A stretch of 64,000 nt of DNA, taken from positions 99,569 through 163,568 of the forward strand of contig CAMCGB010000005.1 in NCBI GenBank assembly GCA_945874355.1, in the 5' to 3' direction. The stretch comes from an uncultured Bacteroides sp. GTDB lineage: Bacteria; Bacteroidota; Bacteroidia; Bacteroidales; UBA932. The notes beneath the pieces were generated by a model. The model worked only from the letters and a program-made list of their open reading frames with translations. It was not told the origin of the DNA and did not search any database. This document shows, piece after piece, positions 8,742 through 16,215 of this stretch. Made by a program: the position numbers and the translations under genes. The first letter of the stretch is position 1. Each line of letters opens with the position of its first letter.

Positions 8742-9440
8742 TTAAACGTGTACTGTGGTGCCGATGTTCTCGCCTGAGAGCACGCGGGCAAGATTGCCCC
8801 TCTGTTCTACATTGAATACTATCAGAGGTACATTCCCCTGCTCGCACAGGGCAAAGGCAGTCGCATCCATCACCTTCAGATGGTCGGCAAGCGCCTTGCT
8901 GAAAGTAAGGTCCTGGTATTTGACGGCGTTCGGGTCCTTCTCGGGATCGGCGGTATAGACTCCATCCACCCTTGTCGCCTTCAGAAGGGCATCGACTCCC
9001 AGCTCGAGGGCCCTGAGCGCTGCTCCCGAATCAGTGGTGAAGTAAGGGTTGCCGGTGCCTCCTGCGATAAGGGCAACTCCGCCCCTGTCGAGCACTTTGA
9101 CGGCATCCTCCTTACGGTAATAGCGGGCCACGGGCTCCATAGGAGTAGCCGTAAACACCTCGGCCTCAATACCTTCCGAACGGAGGGCTGAGCACAGGCC
9201 AAGGGAATTGATGACCGTTGCCAGCATACCCATCCTGTCGCCCATCACCCTGTCGAATCCTTTACCCATACCCTGAAGTCCACGGAAGATGTTCCCTCCT
9301 CCGTTCACTATCGCAATCTGGTGTCCAGCGCGAACTGCGGCGGCTATCTCGGCTGCATAGGCTTTGAGGCTGGCAGCATCCACTCCCCTTCCCTCATTGC
9401 CTCCGAGGCTCTCTCCGCTCAATTTAAGCAATACTCTCAT
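8742..9440 (-). CDS. pyrH: UMP kinase
   Basis: Bacterial hexameric UMP kinase (amino-acid kinase fold) that makes UDP for pyrimidine nucleotide synthesis. 232 residues from the ATG at 9440; an upstream TTG (9446) would add two residues and is unlikely. Visible blocks are LLKLSGESLGG (phosphate loop), VNGGGNIFRG, DRMGMLATVINSL, the GGTGNPYFTTDSGAALRALELG nucleotide-binding stretch and DATAFALCEQGNVPLIVFN. It heads a leftward run that continues with frr, and has a probable promoter about 120 bases upstream. Confidence 0.97.
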   Translation of the reverse strand: MRVLLKLSGESLGGNEGRGVDAASLKAYAAEIAAAVRAGHQIAIVNGGGNIFRGLQGMGKGFDRVMGDRMGMLATVINSLGLCSALRSEGIEAEVFTATPMEPVARYYRKEDAVKVLDRGGVALIAGGTGNPYFTTDSGAALRALELGVDALLKATRVDGVYTADPEKDPNAVKYQDLTFSKALADHLKVMDATAFALCEQGNVPLIVFNVEQRGNLARVLSGENIGTTVHV

Positions 9441-9587
9441 TTCCAATCCGGTTACGCAAGCATATCAATTCTCGGCGGGCAGGGTCTGCTTGCGGGAAGA
9501 CCTTTCTGCCCGGCCCGGCGGCCGGCACTGCTGCCGACTTCAGACGCTTCTTGAAACAAAAGTATTCGAAAATTATGAAACTTGCAA
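9441..9587 (-). promoter_or_regulatory. pyrH promoter and structured 5' leader
   Basis: On the minus strand TTG (9585-9587) is followed after 20 bases by TACTTTTG (9557-9564), a good Bacteroidetes promoter. The resulting leader of about 110 bases contains a GC-rich stem-loop at 9510-9525 (CCGGC/GCCGG), unusual beside the AT-rich promoter. No ORF or known riboswitch consensus was recognised in it. Confidence 0.45.
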
Positions 9588-9596
9588 GATTAGGAC

Positions 9597-9604
9597 TATA
9601 TTTG
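9597..9604 (+). promoter_or_regulatory. -7 box of the sdhC promoter
   Basis: TATATTTG ends 31 bases before the sdhC ATG, matching TAnnTTTG. The -33 region is not clear. It is divergent from the pyrH promoter about 33 bases away. Confidence 0.5.
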
Positions 9605-9634
9605 CAGTCCCGAATGATATTAAATTCTACATCA

Positions 9635-10360
9635 ATGTTTATATTCAATTCATCTATCGGAAAGAAATTCATCCAGGCGGTGAGCGGAGCCTTCCTCATC
9701 CTTTTCCTGCTCCTGCACTCCGTAATCAACTTCTTCTCCGTCATCGACTCCTTCACAGGAAAGTTCGGCTCAGTTGCCGTTGACGACAAACTCTTCAGCG
9801 CCGGAGACGGTCTGTTCAAGCTCGGCTGCGACTTTATGTCCACCCCGGTCATCTCCCTGATGGTGCCTGTTCTCGCCCTTGGTTTCGTGGTCCACATCGC
9901 TTACGGATGCTGGCTTACCGCCAAAAACATGATGGCGCGCGGCGGAGTGAAGCGCTATGAGGTTTCAAGCAGGGCCGCTACCGACTCCTGGGCCGCACGC
10001 AACATGTTCGTGCTCGGTATCGTGATTCTCGGCATCATCGTCTTCCACCTCTTCCACTTCTGGGCCAAGATGCAGATGCCTGAGCTGCTGCACATCGGAA
10101 CCTATGTGGACGACCCCTACCTGCTTCTCACAACCGTATTCGGCCACTGGTGGATACTCCTTATATATATAATATGGTTCGCAGCCATCTGGTTCCACCT
10201 TACCCACGGCTTCTGGAGCATGTTCCAGACTGTAGGCTGGGACGGACAGACCTGGTTCAAGAGAGTGAAGGTCATCGGTGTCATCGTAGTAAGCCTTATC
10301 TGCCTGATGTTCGTCGCTGTTGCAGTGAACGCCTTCATCCAGGCCAATTTCATAGGATAG
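9635..10360 (+). CDS. sdhC: Succinate dehydrogenase/fumarate reductase cytochrome b subunit, without its partners
   Basis: Di-heme membrane anchor of the Bacteroidetes-type (b558) succinate:quinone oxidoreductase, 241 residues with five hydrophobic segments. The start MFIFNSSIGKKFIQAVSGAF is the family N-terminus, so ATG 9635 is preferred to 9551 or 9614 (the last would be nearly leaderless). Candidate heme ligands are His in LLLHSVINF, VVHIAYG, VFHLFHFW and HLTHGFW. In relatives the flavoprotein and iron-sulfur genes follow directly; here rplM is next, so sdhA and sdhB must lie elsewhere. The protein itself looks intact. Confidence 0.9.
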   Translation: MFIFNSSIGKKFIQAVSGAFLILFLLLHSVINFFSVIDSFTGKFGSVAVDDKLFSAGDGLFKLGCDFMSTPVISLMVPVLALGFVVHIAYGCWLTAKNMMARGGVKRYEVSSRAATDSWAARNMFVLGIVILGIIVFHLFHFWAKMQMPELLHIGTYVDDPYLLLTTVFGHWWILLIYIIWFAAIWFHLTHGFWSMFQTVGWDGQTWFKRVKVIGVIVVSLICLMFVAVAVNAFIQANFIG

Positions 10361-10370
10361 TCGGATATTT

Positions 10371-10426
10371 TTGATTATTCATAAATTTTAATTAACTTTG
10401 CGACCCCTATTTTGTGTAGGGATCGC
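10371..10426 (+). promoter_or_regulatory. rplM promoter with hairpin at the transcription start
   Basis: TTG (10371-10373), exactly 19 bases, then TAACTTTG (10393-10400): a textbook Bacteroidetes promoter. A stem of ten pairs with one mismatch follows at once (10400-10409 with 10417-10426, loop TTTTGTG) and is trailed by AATTTTTATT. The expected +1 near 10405 puts the hairpin at the very 5' end of the mRNA. It could be an L13 autoregulatory site, an attenuator or a 5' stability element. Confidence 0.65.
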
Positions 10427-10457
10427 AATTTTTATTAACTATTTAAAGATCAAGACA

Positions 10458-10910
10458 GTGGACACACAAAGCTACAAAACGGTATCGCTCAACAAGGCGA
10501 CCGTAGACAAGAAGTGGGTTGTCATTGACGCGACAGATCTCGCGCTTGGTCGTCTTGCATCCCGTGTTGCTCTTGTCCTTCGCGGCAAGACCAAGCCCGG
10601 CTACACTCCCCACGTTGACTGTGGTGACAACGTCATCGTAGTAAACGCAGAGAAGGTTGCCCTCGGCGGCAAGAAGATGACCGACCGTGTTTACACCCGT
10701 TACACCGGATACCCTGGTGGACAGAGGTTTACAACACCCAAGGAGATTCTCGCCAATCGCCCTGAAGAGCTTGTAAGGAGAGCAGTAAAGGGTATGCTCC
10801 CCAAGACCCGTCTTGGTGACGATCTGCTCGGAAACCTGTTCGTATATGCAGGCAGCGAGCATCCTCATCAGGCACAGAACCCTACAGTTATCAAGTTGGA
10901 CGAAATTTAA
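10458..10910 (+). CDS. rplM: 50S ribosomal protein L13
   Basis: Large-subunit protein, 150 residues. Start is GTG 10458 giving (V)DTQSYKTVSLNKATV, the known Bacteroidetes N-terminus; the longer reading from 10398 would begin inside the leader hairpin and is rejected. Visible motifs are WVVIDATDLALGRLAS, TPHVDCGDNVIVVNAEKV, YTGYPGGQR and VKGMLPKTRLG. First gene of rplM-rpsI-rpsB-tsf, with rpsI 9 bases downstream. Confidence 0.96.
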   Translation: MDTQSYKTVSLNKATVDKKWVVIDATDLALGRLASRVALVLRGKTKPGYTPHVDCGDNVIVVNAEKVALGGKKMTDRVYTRYTGYPGGQRFTTPKEILANRPEELVRRAVKGMLPKTRLGDDLLGNLFVYAGSEHPHQAQNPTVIKLDEI

Positions 10911-10919
10911 ACAGAGCAA

Positions 10920-11309
10920 ATGGAACAGACACACGCCCTTGGAAGACGTAAGACTGCCGTCGCTCGAGTTTATCTGACAGCCGGCAAAGGCAATGTCACT
11001 GTAAACGGCCGCCCTCTTGAGGAGTATTTCTCCCTCGAGTCACTCCGTTACATCGTGAACCAGCCTTTCGAGGTTACCTCTACACTTGGCCAGTTCGACG
11101 TTAAGGTCACCATCGTAGGTGGTGGTATCAAAGGTCAGGCTGAAGCCATCCGTCTGGGTATCGCCCGTGCTCTCAGCGAGCTCGACAGGGAAAGCTACCG
11201 TCCTGCACTGAAAGCCGCCGGATTCCTCACCCGCGACGCCCGTGAGGTTGAGCGCAAGAAGCCGGGTCAGCCCGGTGCACGCCGCCGCTTCCAGTTCAGC
11301 AAGCGTTAA
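10920..11309 (+). CDS. rpsI: 30S ribosomal protein S9
   Basis: Small-subunit protein, 129 residues, of normal length. [14 protein letters not shown] at the N-terminus and the basic tail ending in RRRFQFSKR, which reaches the ribosomal P site, are both complete. It sits 9 bases after rplM and is followed by a structured 156-base spacer before rpsB. Confidence 0.97.
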   Translation: MEQTHALGRRKTAVARVYLTAGKGNVTVNGRPLEEYFSLESLRYIVNQPFEVTSTLGQFDVKVTIVGGGIKGQAEAIRLGIARALSELDRESYRPALKAAGFLTRDAREVERKKPGQPGARRRFQFSKR

Positions 11310-11465
11310 GCCTTACAAGTCTTACAAAATCAGCACAGTCGCGGTTCAAAACCGCCAAACGGACGGCTGCCGCGCTGCGGAAAAGGATGGAGACCGCCAT
11401 CAGACGCTACTCCACCTTGATGAAAAGAGACCCTCAAGCAGGGACAACAAAAACAAAACAAACAA
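11310..11465 (+). promoter_or_regulatory. Structured rpsB leader
   Basis: Spacer with four local stems: GCGGTT/AACCGC with a 3-base loop (11341-11355), CCGC/GCGG (11370-11380), GATGG/CCATC (11386-11401) and CCCT/AGGG (11431-11443), then an A-rich run to the ATG. No Bacteroidetes promoter is seen, so it is probably an intercistronic element. Control by ribosomal protein S2 is known in other bacteria and is a guess here. Confidence 0.4.
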
Positions 11466-12278
11466 ATGTCACGTACAAATTTCCAAGAATTGCTTGATGC
11501 AGGTGTTCACTTCGGACACTTGGCAAGGAAGTGGAATCCTAAAATGGCCCCTTATATCTTCGACCAGAAGAACGGAATCCACGTCATTGACCTGCACAAG
11601 ACTATCGGCAAGATAGATGAGGCAGCCGAGGAGATGAAGCAGCTTGCAAAGTCAGGCCGCAAGATTCTCTTCGTGGCTACCAAGAAACAGGCTAAGGATA
11701 TTGTCAAGGAGAAAGCTTCCGCTGTCAATATGCCTTCAATCACCGAGCGTTGGGCAGGTGGTATGCTTACCAACTTCCCCACCGTACGCAAAGCCATCAA
11801 GAAAATGTCCGTCATCGACAAGATGAAGGAGGACGGTACCTTCGACAAGCTCGCCAAGAGAGAGAGACTCCAGGTGGACCGCCAGAGAGCCAAGCTCGAG
11901 AAGAACCTCGGCTCGATCCGCGATATGTCACGCCTGCCTTCAGCCCTCTTCATCGTTGACGTTCAGAAGGAAGCCAATGCAGTCAAAGAGGCCAACCGCC
12001 TCAATATCCCGGTATTCGCAATGGTTGATACTTGTTGCGATCCCAGCTCAATTGATTATGTAATACCGGCAAATGATGACGCCGCAAACTCAATCGAGTG
12101 CATTGTGAGCATACTCTGCAAGGCTATCCAGGAAGGTCTTGATGAGCGCAAGCTCGAGAAGGACAAGAACGCCGAGGCCGAAGAAGTATCAGAAGAGGCT
12201 AAGGGCGGACGCAAGCTCCGTGCCCGCAAGGGTGGAAAGAGCGCCGAGGCCGCAGCCGAAGAGCAGAAAAGCGAATAG
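11466..12278 (+). CDS. rpsB: 30S ribosomal protein S2
   Basis: 270 residues. The N-terminal LLDAGVHFGHLARKWNPKMAPYIF and the NRLNIPVFAMVDTCCDPSSIDYVIPANDDA block are diagnostic. The last ~35 residues form a charged Lys/Glu/Ala tail (EEAKGGRKLRARKGGKSAEA), as in other Bacteroidetes S2 proteins. tsf follows after 26 bases, the almost universal rpsB-tsf pair. Confidence 0.97.
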   Translation: MSRTNFQELLDAGVHFGHLARKWNPKMAPYIFDQKNGIHVIDLHKTIGKIDEAAEEMKQLAKSGRKILFVATKKQAKDIVKEKASAVNMPSITERWAGGMLTNFPTVRKAIKKMSVIDKMKEDGTFDKLAKRERLQVDRQRAKLEKNLGSIRDMSRLPSALFIVDVQKEANAVKEANRLNIPVFAMVDTCCDPSSIDYVIPANDDAANSIECIVSILCKAIQEGLDERKLEKDKNAEAEEVSEEAKGGRKLRARKGGKSAEAAAEEQKSE

Positions 12279-12304
12279 TTCCATTTAAAGAAACATAGAC
12301 AATT

Positions 12305-13300
12305 ATGGCAATTACAGCAGCAGACGTAATGAAGTTGCGCAAGATGACTTCTGCCGGAATGATGGACTGCAAGAAGGCCCTTGAGGAAGCCGCAGGCGAC
12401 TTCAACAAGGCTATGGACATCATCCGCGAGAAGGGCAAGCTCGTTGCAGCGAAGAGGGCTGACCGCGAGACCTCCGAGGGTGCGGTCAAGACCCGTGTTG
12501 AGGGCGGAAGAGGCGTCATCGTATGCCTTGGATGCGAGACCGACTTCGTAAGCCGCAACGCTGACTTCCAGAACCTCGCAGAGGCCATCGCAGATGTAGC
12601 CATCGCCCAGTTCCCCGCCGACATCGAAGGCCTGAAGGCCTGCAAGATGGCTGACGGATACACTGTAGAGCAGGCCGTTGAGGCTCAGACCGGAAAGACC
12701 GGCGAGAAGCACGTGCTTGTAGCCTACGCTGTAGTGGAGGCTCCTTTCGTAGCTCAGTACGTTCACAAGATCAACGGAAAGCTCGGAGCCCTCGTGGGAT
12801 TCAACAAGAGCATCTCCGAGTCTCTGGCAAAGGGCATCGTTATGCAGGTTGCTTCGATGAACCCTGTAGCCATCAGCGCTGAGGACTGCCCCAAGGAAGT
12901 TCTTGACAACGAGCTTCAGGTGGCTATCCAGAAGACCAAGGAGGAGCAGGTTCAGAAGGCAGTTGACGCCGCCCTCAAGAAGGCAGGCATCAATCCCGCT
13001 CACGTAGACAGCGAGGACCACATCGAGTCCAACACTGCCAAGGGATGGCTTACTCCCGAGCAGGCCCAGCAGGCTCGCGAGATCATCAAGAAGGTGAGCG
13101 AAGAGAAGGCTGCCAACCTCCCCGAGCAGATGATTCAGAACATTGCAAACGGCAGGGTTCAGAAGTTCCTCAAGGAGCAGACCCTCGTCGAGCAGGACTA
13201 CCAGATGAGCGACGAGAAGATCTCTGTCAAGGCCGCACTTGCAGCTGAGGACAAGGAAGCCGCAGTGGTAGCTTTCAAGAGAATCTCCCTGAACGACTAA
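12305..13300 (+). CDS. tsf: Elongation factor Ts
   Basis: Nucleotide-exchange factor for EF-Tu, 331 residues. The N-terminal UBA-like domain (VMKLRKMTSAGMMDCKKAL) is followed by the core with CETDFVSRNADFQNLA and a long helical insert typical of the phylum. The C-terminus NGRVQKFLKEQTLVEQ matches family signature 2. Last gene of the ribosomal run; a strong hairpin follows 30 bases after the stop. Confidence 0.97.
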   Translation: MAITAADVMKLRKMTSAGMMDCKKALEEAAGDFNKAMDIIREKGKLVAAKRADRETSEGAVKTRVEGGRGVIVCLGCETDFVSRNADFQNLAEAIADVAIAQFPADIEGLKACKMADGYTVEQAVEAQTGKTGEKHVLVAYAVVEAPFVAQYVHKINGKLGALVGFNKSISESLAKGIVMQVASMNPVAISAEDCPKEVLDNELQVAIQKTKEEQVQKAVDAALKKAGINPAHVDSEDHIESNTAKGWLTPEQAQQAREIIKKVSEEKAANLPEQMIQNIANGRVQKFLKEQTLVEQDYQMSDEKISVKAALAAEDKEAAVVAFKRISLND

Positions 13301-13330
13301 CAACTATCTGCCTTGCGCAGAACCCAAAAT

Positions 13331-13358
13331 AGGGGCGACCGGAGGGCCGCCCCTTATT
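13331..13358 (+). terminator. Rho-independent terminator after tsf
   Basis: AGGGGCG pairs with CGCCCCT (13331-13354) around an inner CC/GG pair and a GGAG loop, followed by TTATTTG. It stands between tsf and the next promoterless stretch. Confidence 0.8.
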
Positions 13359-13479
13359 TGTCTTGCACTGCACGATAAAAAAGAGCAGAAGAGTATATGT
13401 TGGTTTAATTATTTTTTATCTCTGTGCGAATAAACTGATGATAAGCTTTTTTTTGAAACGCAGCAATTTATTTGTAGAT

Positions 13480-14259
13480 ATGAAAAATTTTTTCAAAGGC
13501 GCCCTTGCCGCTTTTCTTACAGTGGCATGTGTTATTCCTTCATTTGCACAGGGCGAGAAGACCATTAAAAGGAAAGTAGCCATCGGTCGGTTCACCAACG
13601 AGACTCAGTACGCAAAGGGGCTGTTTTATGATAAGGAGAATGACCCGATGAGAAAACAGGCTCTGGACATCCTTTCTTCCAAACTGGCCGCCAGCGGAAA
13701 GTTCATACTTCTGGAACGGGATGACCTTGATGTTCTTGTTGCTGAAGCAGGTTCTTCAATGAACAAAATCGGTGCAGATTTCATTATTCTCGGATCCATA
13801 ACAGAGTTCGGGCGCAAGGCCGAAGGGGAGCAGAAAGTATTCTCTTCGACAAAGACGCAAACGGCTGAGGCAGGAGTCAGCATCCGCCTTGTAGAAGCGG
13901 CTACAGGACTAATCATCTACTCCGATGAAGCTAAAGGCTATGCCGAGACAACGACAAAGCAGACAATGGGTATCGGCGGCACGGCAGGATACGACGCCAC
14001 ACTAAGTGACAAGGCCATCTCTTCAGCCCTTGGGCAGCTTGTGGAGAACATTATCAACAAGTGTATGGATAAGCCCTGGCGTTCATATTTTCTTTCTATT
14101 GAGGACGGCTCATACATCATATCAGGAGGTGCCTCCCAGGGGCTTGCTTCTGGAGATGTCTTCACTGTGTACAAAAAGGGCAAAACTGTCACTAATCCGC
14201 AGACAGGTCTGAAAATCGAGCTTCCCGGAACGAAAGTCGGGACCGTATCGGTTCTTTAA
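13480..14259 (+). CDS. CsgG/HfaB-family secretion protein, cut short by an in-frame stop
   Basis: 259 residues with a signal peptide (MKNFFKGALAAFLTVACVIP, then SFA-Q). The CsgG core reads RKVAIGRFTNETQY, LSSKLAASGKFILLERDDLDVL, ADFIILGSITEFG and SIRLVEAATGLIIYSDEAKG. Relatives form outer-membrane export pores for curli or act with GNA1162-type lipoproteins. No clear lipobox is present, unlike E. coli CsgG. The reading frame hits TAA at 14257 but continues in the same frame with convincing family sequence for 33 more codons, so the gene is probably damaged, or a sequencing error exists. ATG 13480 is chosen because only from there does a signal peptide result. Confidence 0.8.
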   Translation: MKNFFKGALAAFLTVACVIPSFAQGEKTIKRKVAIGRFTNETQYAKGLFYDKENDPMRKQALDILSSKLAASGKFILLERDDLDVLVAEAGSSMNKIGADFIILGSITEFGRKAEGEQKVFSSTKTQTAEAGVSIRLVEAATGLIIYSDEAKGYAETTTKQTMGIGGTAGYDATLSDKAISSALGQLVENIINKCMDKPWRSYFLSIEDGSYIISGGASQGLASGDVFTVYKKGKTVTNPQTGLKIELPGTKVGTVSVL

Positions 14260-14361
14260 TGCATCGGGGATACCCCTGAAACCGAAATCTCCTTCTGCTC
14301 ATATGAGGGAGAAGAATTGGATGCAAGCACTCTTGAGAATTATTATATTTCTGACAAATAG
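14257..14361 (+). pseudogene. In-frame C-terminal remnant of the CsgG-like gene
   Basis: After the TAA (14257-14259) the same frame reads CIGDTPETEISFCSYEGEEL and on to YYISDK before the TAG at 14359. GDTPETEISF and the ending resemble the normal tail of Bacteroidetes CsgG-like proteins, and the next gene begins only two bases later. One substitution in the TAA codon would restore a 293-residue protein. Confidence 0.75.
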
Positions 14362-14363
14362 CC

Positions 14364-14702
14364 ATGAAGAAGATTATCGTTGCGCTGCTAAGCGCCATAG
14401 TATTATCAGGTTGCGGAGTGGGCTCATACTCCGTTTCATCAGGAAAGGCAGATACTGCAGCCCTGTCTTTCACCTCCACTGACAAGCTGCCTATTGTAGT
14501 GCTGGTTGACGGCAAAGAGTATAATGTTGAAACTGTCAAGACCAAGGCCTACAGAAAGGACAGAAATATCAAGAAGACGGCATTGAACACCATCTATCTC
14601 CAGAGCGGGCAGCACGACGTCACGGTGTCTGTATCCGGGAACGAAGTGTTCAGCAAGAAATTGTATCTGTCCGCTGCAGAACACCGAATCGTTGAGCTAT
14701 GA
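14364..14702 (+). CDS. Small lipoprotein in the CsgG cassette
   Basis: 112 residues. The N-terminus MKKIIVALLSAIVLSGC has a clear lipobox (LSGC), so it should be lipid-anchored. The rest is predicted beta-rich (VVLVDGKEYNVETVKTKAY, GQHDVTVSVSGNEVF) and resembles a compact PEGA-like or carboxypeptidase-regulatory-like fold; I do not recognise a named family. It starts two bases after the CsgG frame's TAG and overlaps the next gene by four bases (ATGA), so the cassette is tightly coupled. Its place in the operon suggests it works with the CsgG-like and GNA1162-like proteins. Confidence 0.75.
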   Translation: MKKIIVALLSAIVLSGCGVGSYSVSSGKADTAALSFTSTDKLPIVVLVDGKEYNVETVKTKAYRKDRNIKKTALNTIYLQSGQHDVTVSVSGNEVFSKKLYLSAAEHRIVEL

Positions 14703-15139
14703 GGAGAATCATAAGTATTATGGCAGCCTGCTTGATGCTGTCTTCCTGCGGGAGAACATCTTCACTCTATTATTGGGGCGGGAACACCAATGGAACTACA
14801 ACCTATGAGCACCTTGCATATAAATCTTACGACAAGCAGACTCCCGAAAGCCTTTGCAAGCTCATTGTTGCCTACGAGGATATTGTCAGCCACCCGAAAG
14901 GTACCAGGCAGGTTCCGCCTCCCGGAATCTGCGCGGAGTATGGATATCTGTTGCTGCAGAGCGGGACAGCGGAGACTTTTTCAAACCACGCGACATTGAA
15001 TCAGAAGATGACTTTTGAAGGCTTGGACTACGCCAAGTTGTTCAGACAAAGGGGCGAAGAGATGATGAAAAAAGAAATTGAATTGTACCCGGAATCTGAA
15101 CGGTTCATTGCACCTCTTTTAAAGCGACTGACTGAATAA
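14699..15139 (+). CDS. DUF4810-like lipoprotein
   Basis: 146 residues with lipobox LSSC at residues 13-16. SLYYWGGNTNGTTTYEHLAYK (the Trp/Tyr-rich start), followed by PPPGICAEYGYLLLQSG and a helical tail with a TPR-like look (GEEMMKKEIELYPESERFI), matches the DUF4810 family. In Neisseria-type genomes DUF4810 sits between a CsgG-like gene and the GNA1162 lipoprotein gene, exactly the neighbours here. Function unknown; an outer-membrane accessory role is inferred. Confidence 0.8.
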   Translation: MRRIISIMAACLMLSSCGRTSSLYYWGGNTNGTTTYEHLAYKSYDKQTPESLCKLIVAYEDIVSHPKGTRQVPPPGICAEYGYLLLQSGTAETFSNHATLNQKMTFEGLDYAKLFRQRGEEMMKKEIELYPESERFIAPLLKRLTE

Positions 15140-15143
15140 CACG

Positions 15144-15821
15144 ATGAAAAGAATTCTATACCTCCTCTCCCTCTTGATGCTACTTGTGTCATGCGGTACT
15201 GTAACACAAAGTATTACAAGGGGTGAGCAATATGCAAAGATGTATGAGGAAAAACCCGTCACATTGCTTGTGATGCCTCCAATAAACAATACATCCAACG
15301 TTGAGGCAAAGGACCTTCTATACACCTCTATCAGCAGGCCTCTTGCAGAAGCAGGGTACTATGTCATCTCACCGTTGCTCGCGATGGATGTGCTGAAGGC
15401 TGAAAGCGCCTATGATGCAGAACTGTTTGTGAATGTACCGCTGACTACATTCAGGAACTATTTCGGTTGCGATGCAGTCGTGTTCTCCGAGATAAACAAC
15501 TGGGCGAAAAGCGGCTTTACAATCAATGCCAACATACGCTACTTCATCAAATCCGCCTCTACAGGCGAGATTCTCTTCGACAGGAGTTGCGATTTGATTC
15601 TGGATCTTTCGATTGACTCGGGCAACAATTCCGCAATAGCCGCTCTGATAGAACTGGCCGCTTCTGCAATCAATACGGCAATGACCGACCACATTGTCGC
15701 AGCAAGAAAGGCTAACTACTACATTTTCAGGGATATTCCGCGAGGGAAATACAGCCCGATGTATGGCCAGGACCAGAATGTGGCTGCCGAGCCGCAGAAT
15801 GTTCACGCCAGAGTCCAGTAA
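15144..15821 (+). CDS. GNA1162/DUF799-like lipoprotein
   Basis: 225 residues with lipobox LVSC near residue 17. The body LLVMPPINNTSNVEAKDLLYTSISRPLAEAGYYVISPLL, then YFGCDAVVFSEINNW, is the DUF799 fold, related to the TolB-like/CsgG beta-alpha domain, known from the meningococcal antigen GNA1162. It starts 4 bases after the DUF4810-like gene and ends the cassette. Partner roles in an export or envelope complex are inferred from conserved gene order, not shown. The last residues (DQNVAAEPQNVHARVQ) are low complexity. Confidence 0.82.
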   Translation: MKRILYLLSLLMLLVSCGTVTQSITRGEQYAKMYEEKPVTLLVMPPINNTSNVEAKDLLYTSISRPLAEAGYYVISPLLAMDVLKAESAYDAELFVNVPLTTFRNYFGCDAVVFSEINNWAKSGFTINANIRYFIKSASTGEILFDRSCDLILDLSIDSGNNSAIAALIELAASAINTAMTDHIVAARKANYYIFRDIPRGKYSPMYGQDQNVAAEPQNVHARVQ

Positions 15822-15958
15822 AAGCCACTTCGTGGCAGGCTTTCGTGAAATTCACCGAGCGGTCCCCACGAGCGACAGTGAAGTGGGCTGATAGTTTTCA
15901 CAAAGCGATGACGTATTGATGTGATGGGGTAACTCATCTGCCTATTGAGGAAAATGGG

Positions 15959-16042
15959 TTTTAGCAATTTTGGGGCTTTTTTTGCTATTTTGTTGATTTC
16001 GGAGGCATTTTAGCAATTTTTGACCGATTTTTTGCCATTTTT
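15959..16042. repeat. T-rich direct repeat, period about 49 bases
   Basis: TTTTAGCAATTTT (15959-15971) and a TTTTTGCTATTTT-like unit (15979-15991) recur as TTTTAGCAATTTTT (16008-16021) and TTTTTTGCCATTTTT (about 16028-16042). The T-tracts in near-regular spacing may bend DNA. Confidence 0.5.
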
Positions 16043-16138
16043 CGATGAGCGGAGAAGGTATGGGCACAGGGGATGAGCACCAGGGCAAGGGCATCGCGGC
16101 TAGTTCGTTAGGGAATGGGCACTTGACAGATGGGCACC

Positions 16139-16215
16139 GCAGCCGGAATATATGGTCTCCGGCTGCTCCGGCCACAACTGCGGGGAGCTATGGAGGGCTC
16201 TCCTCGCTGTGGCCG
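16139..16215. repeat. Two adjacent strong inverted repeats
   Basis: GCAGCCGGA pairs perfectly with TCCGGCTGC (16139-16147/16158-16166, 10-base loop). Next to it CGGCCACA pairs with TGTGGCCG (16169-16176/16208-16215), with an inner stem GCGGGGAG/CTCTCCTCGC. No U-tract follows on either strand, so they are not ordinary terminators. Confidence 0.65.

Noticed and set aside
12056..13303. 415-codon minus-strand frame over rpsB and tsf
   Set aside because: Spans two ribosomal genes in antisense; Leu/Val-rich shadow of highly biased codons.
15900..16060. Possible replication origin in the T-rich repeats
   Set aside because: No TTATCCACA-type DnaA boxes and no dnaA, dnaN or gidA neighbours.
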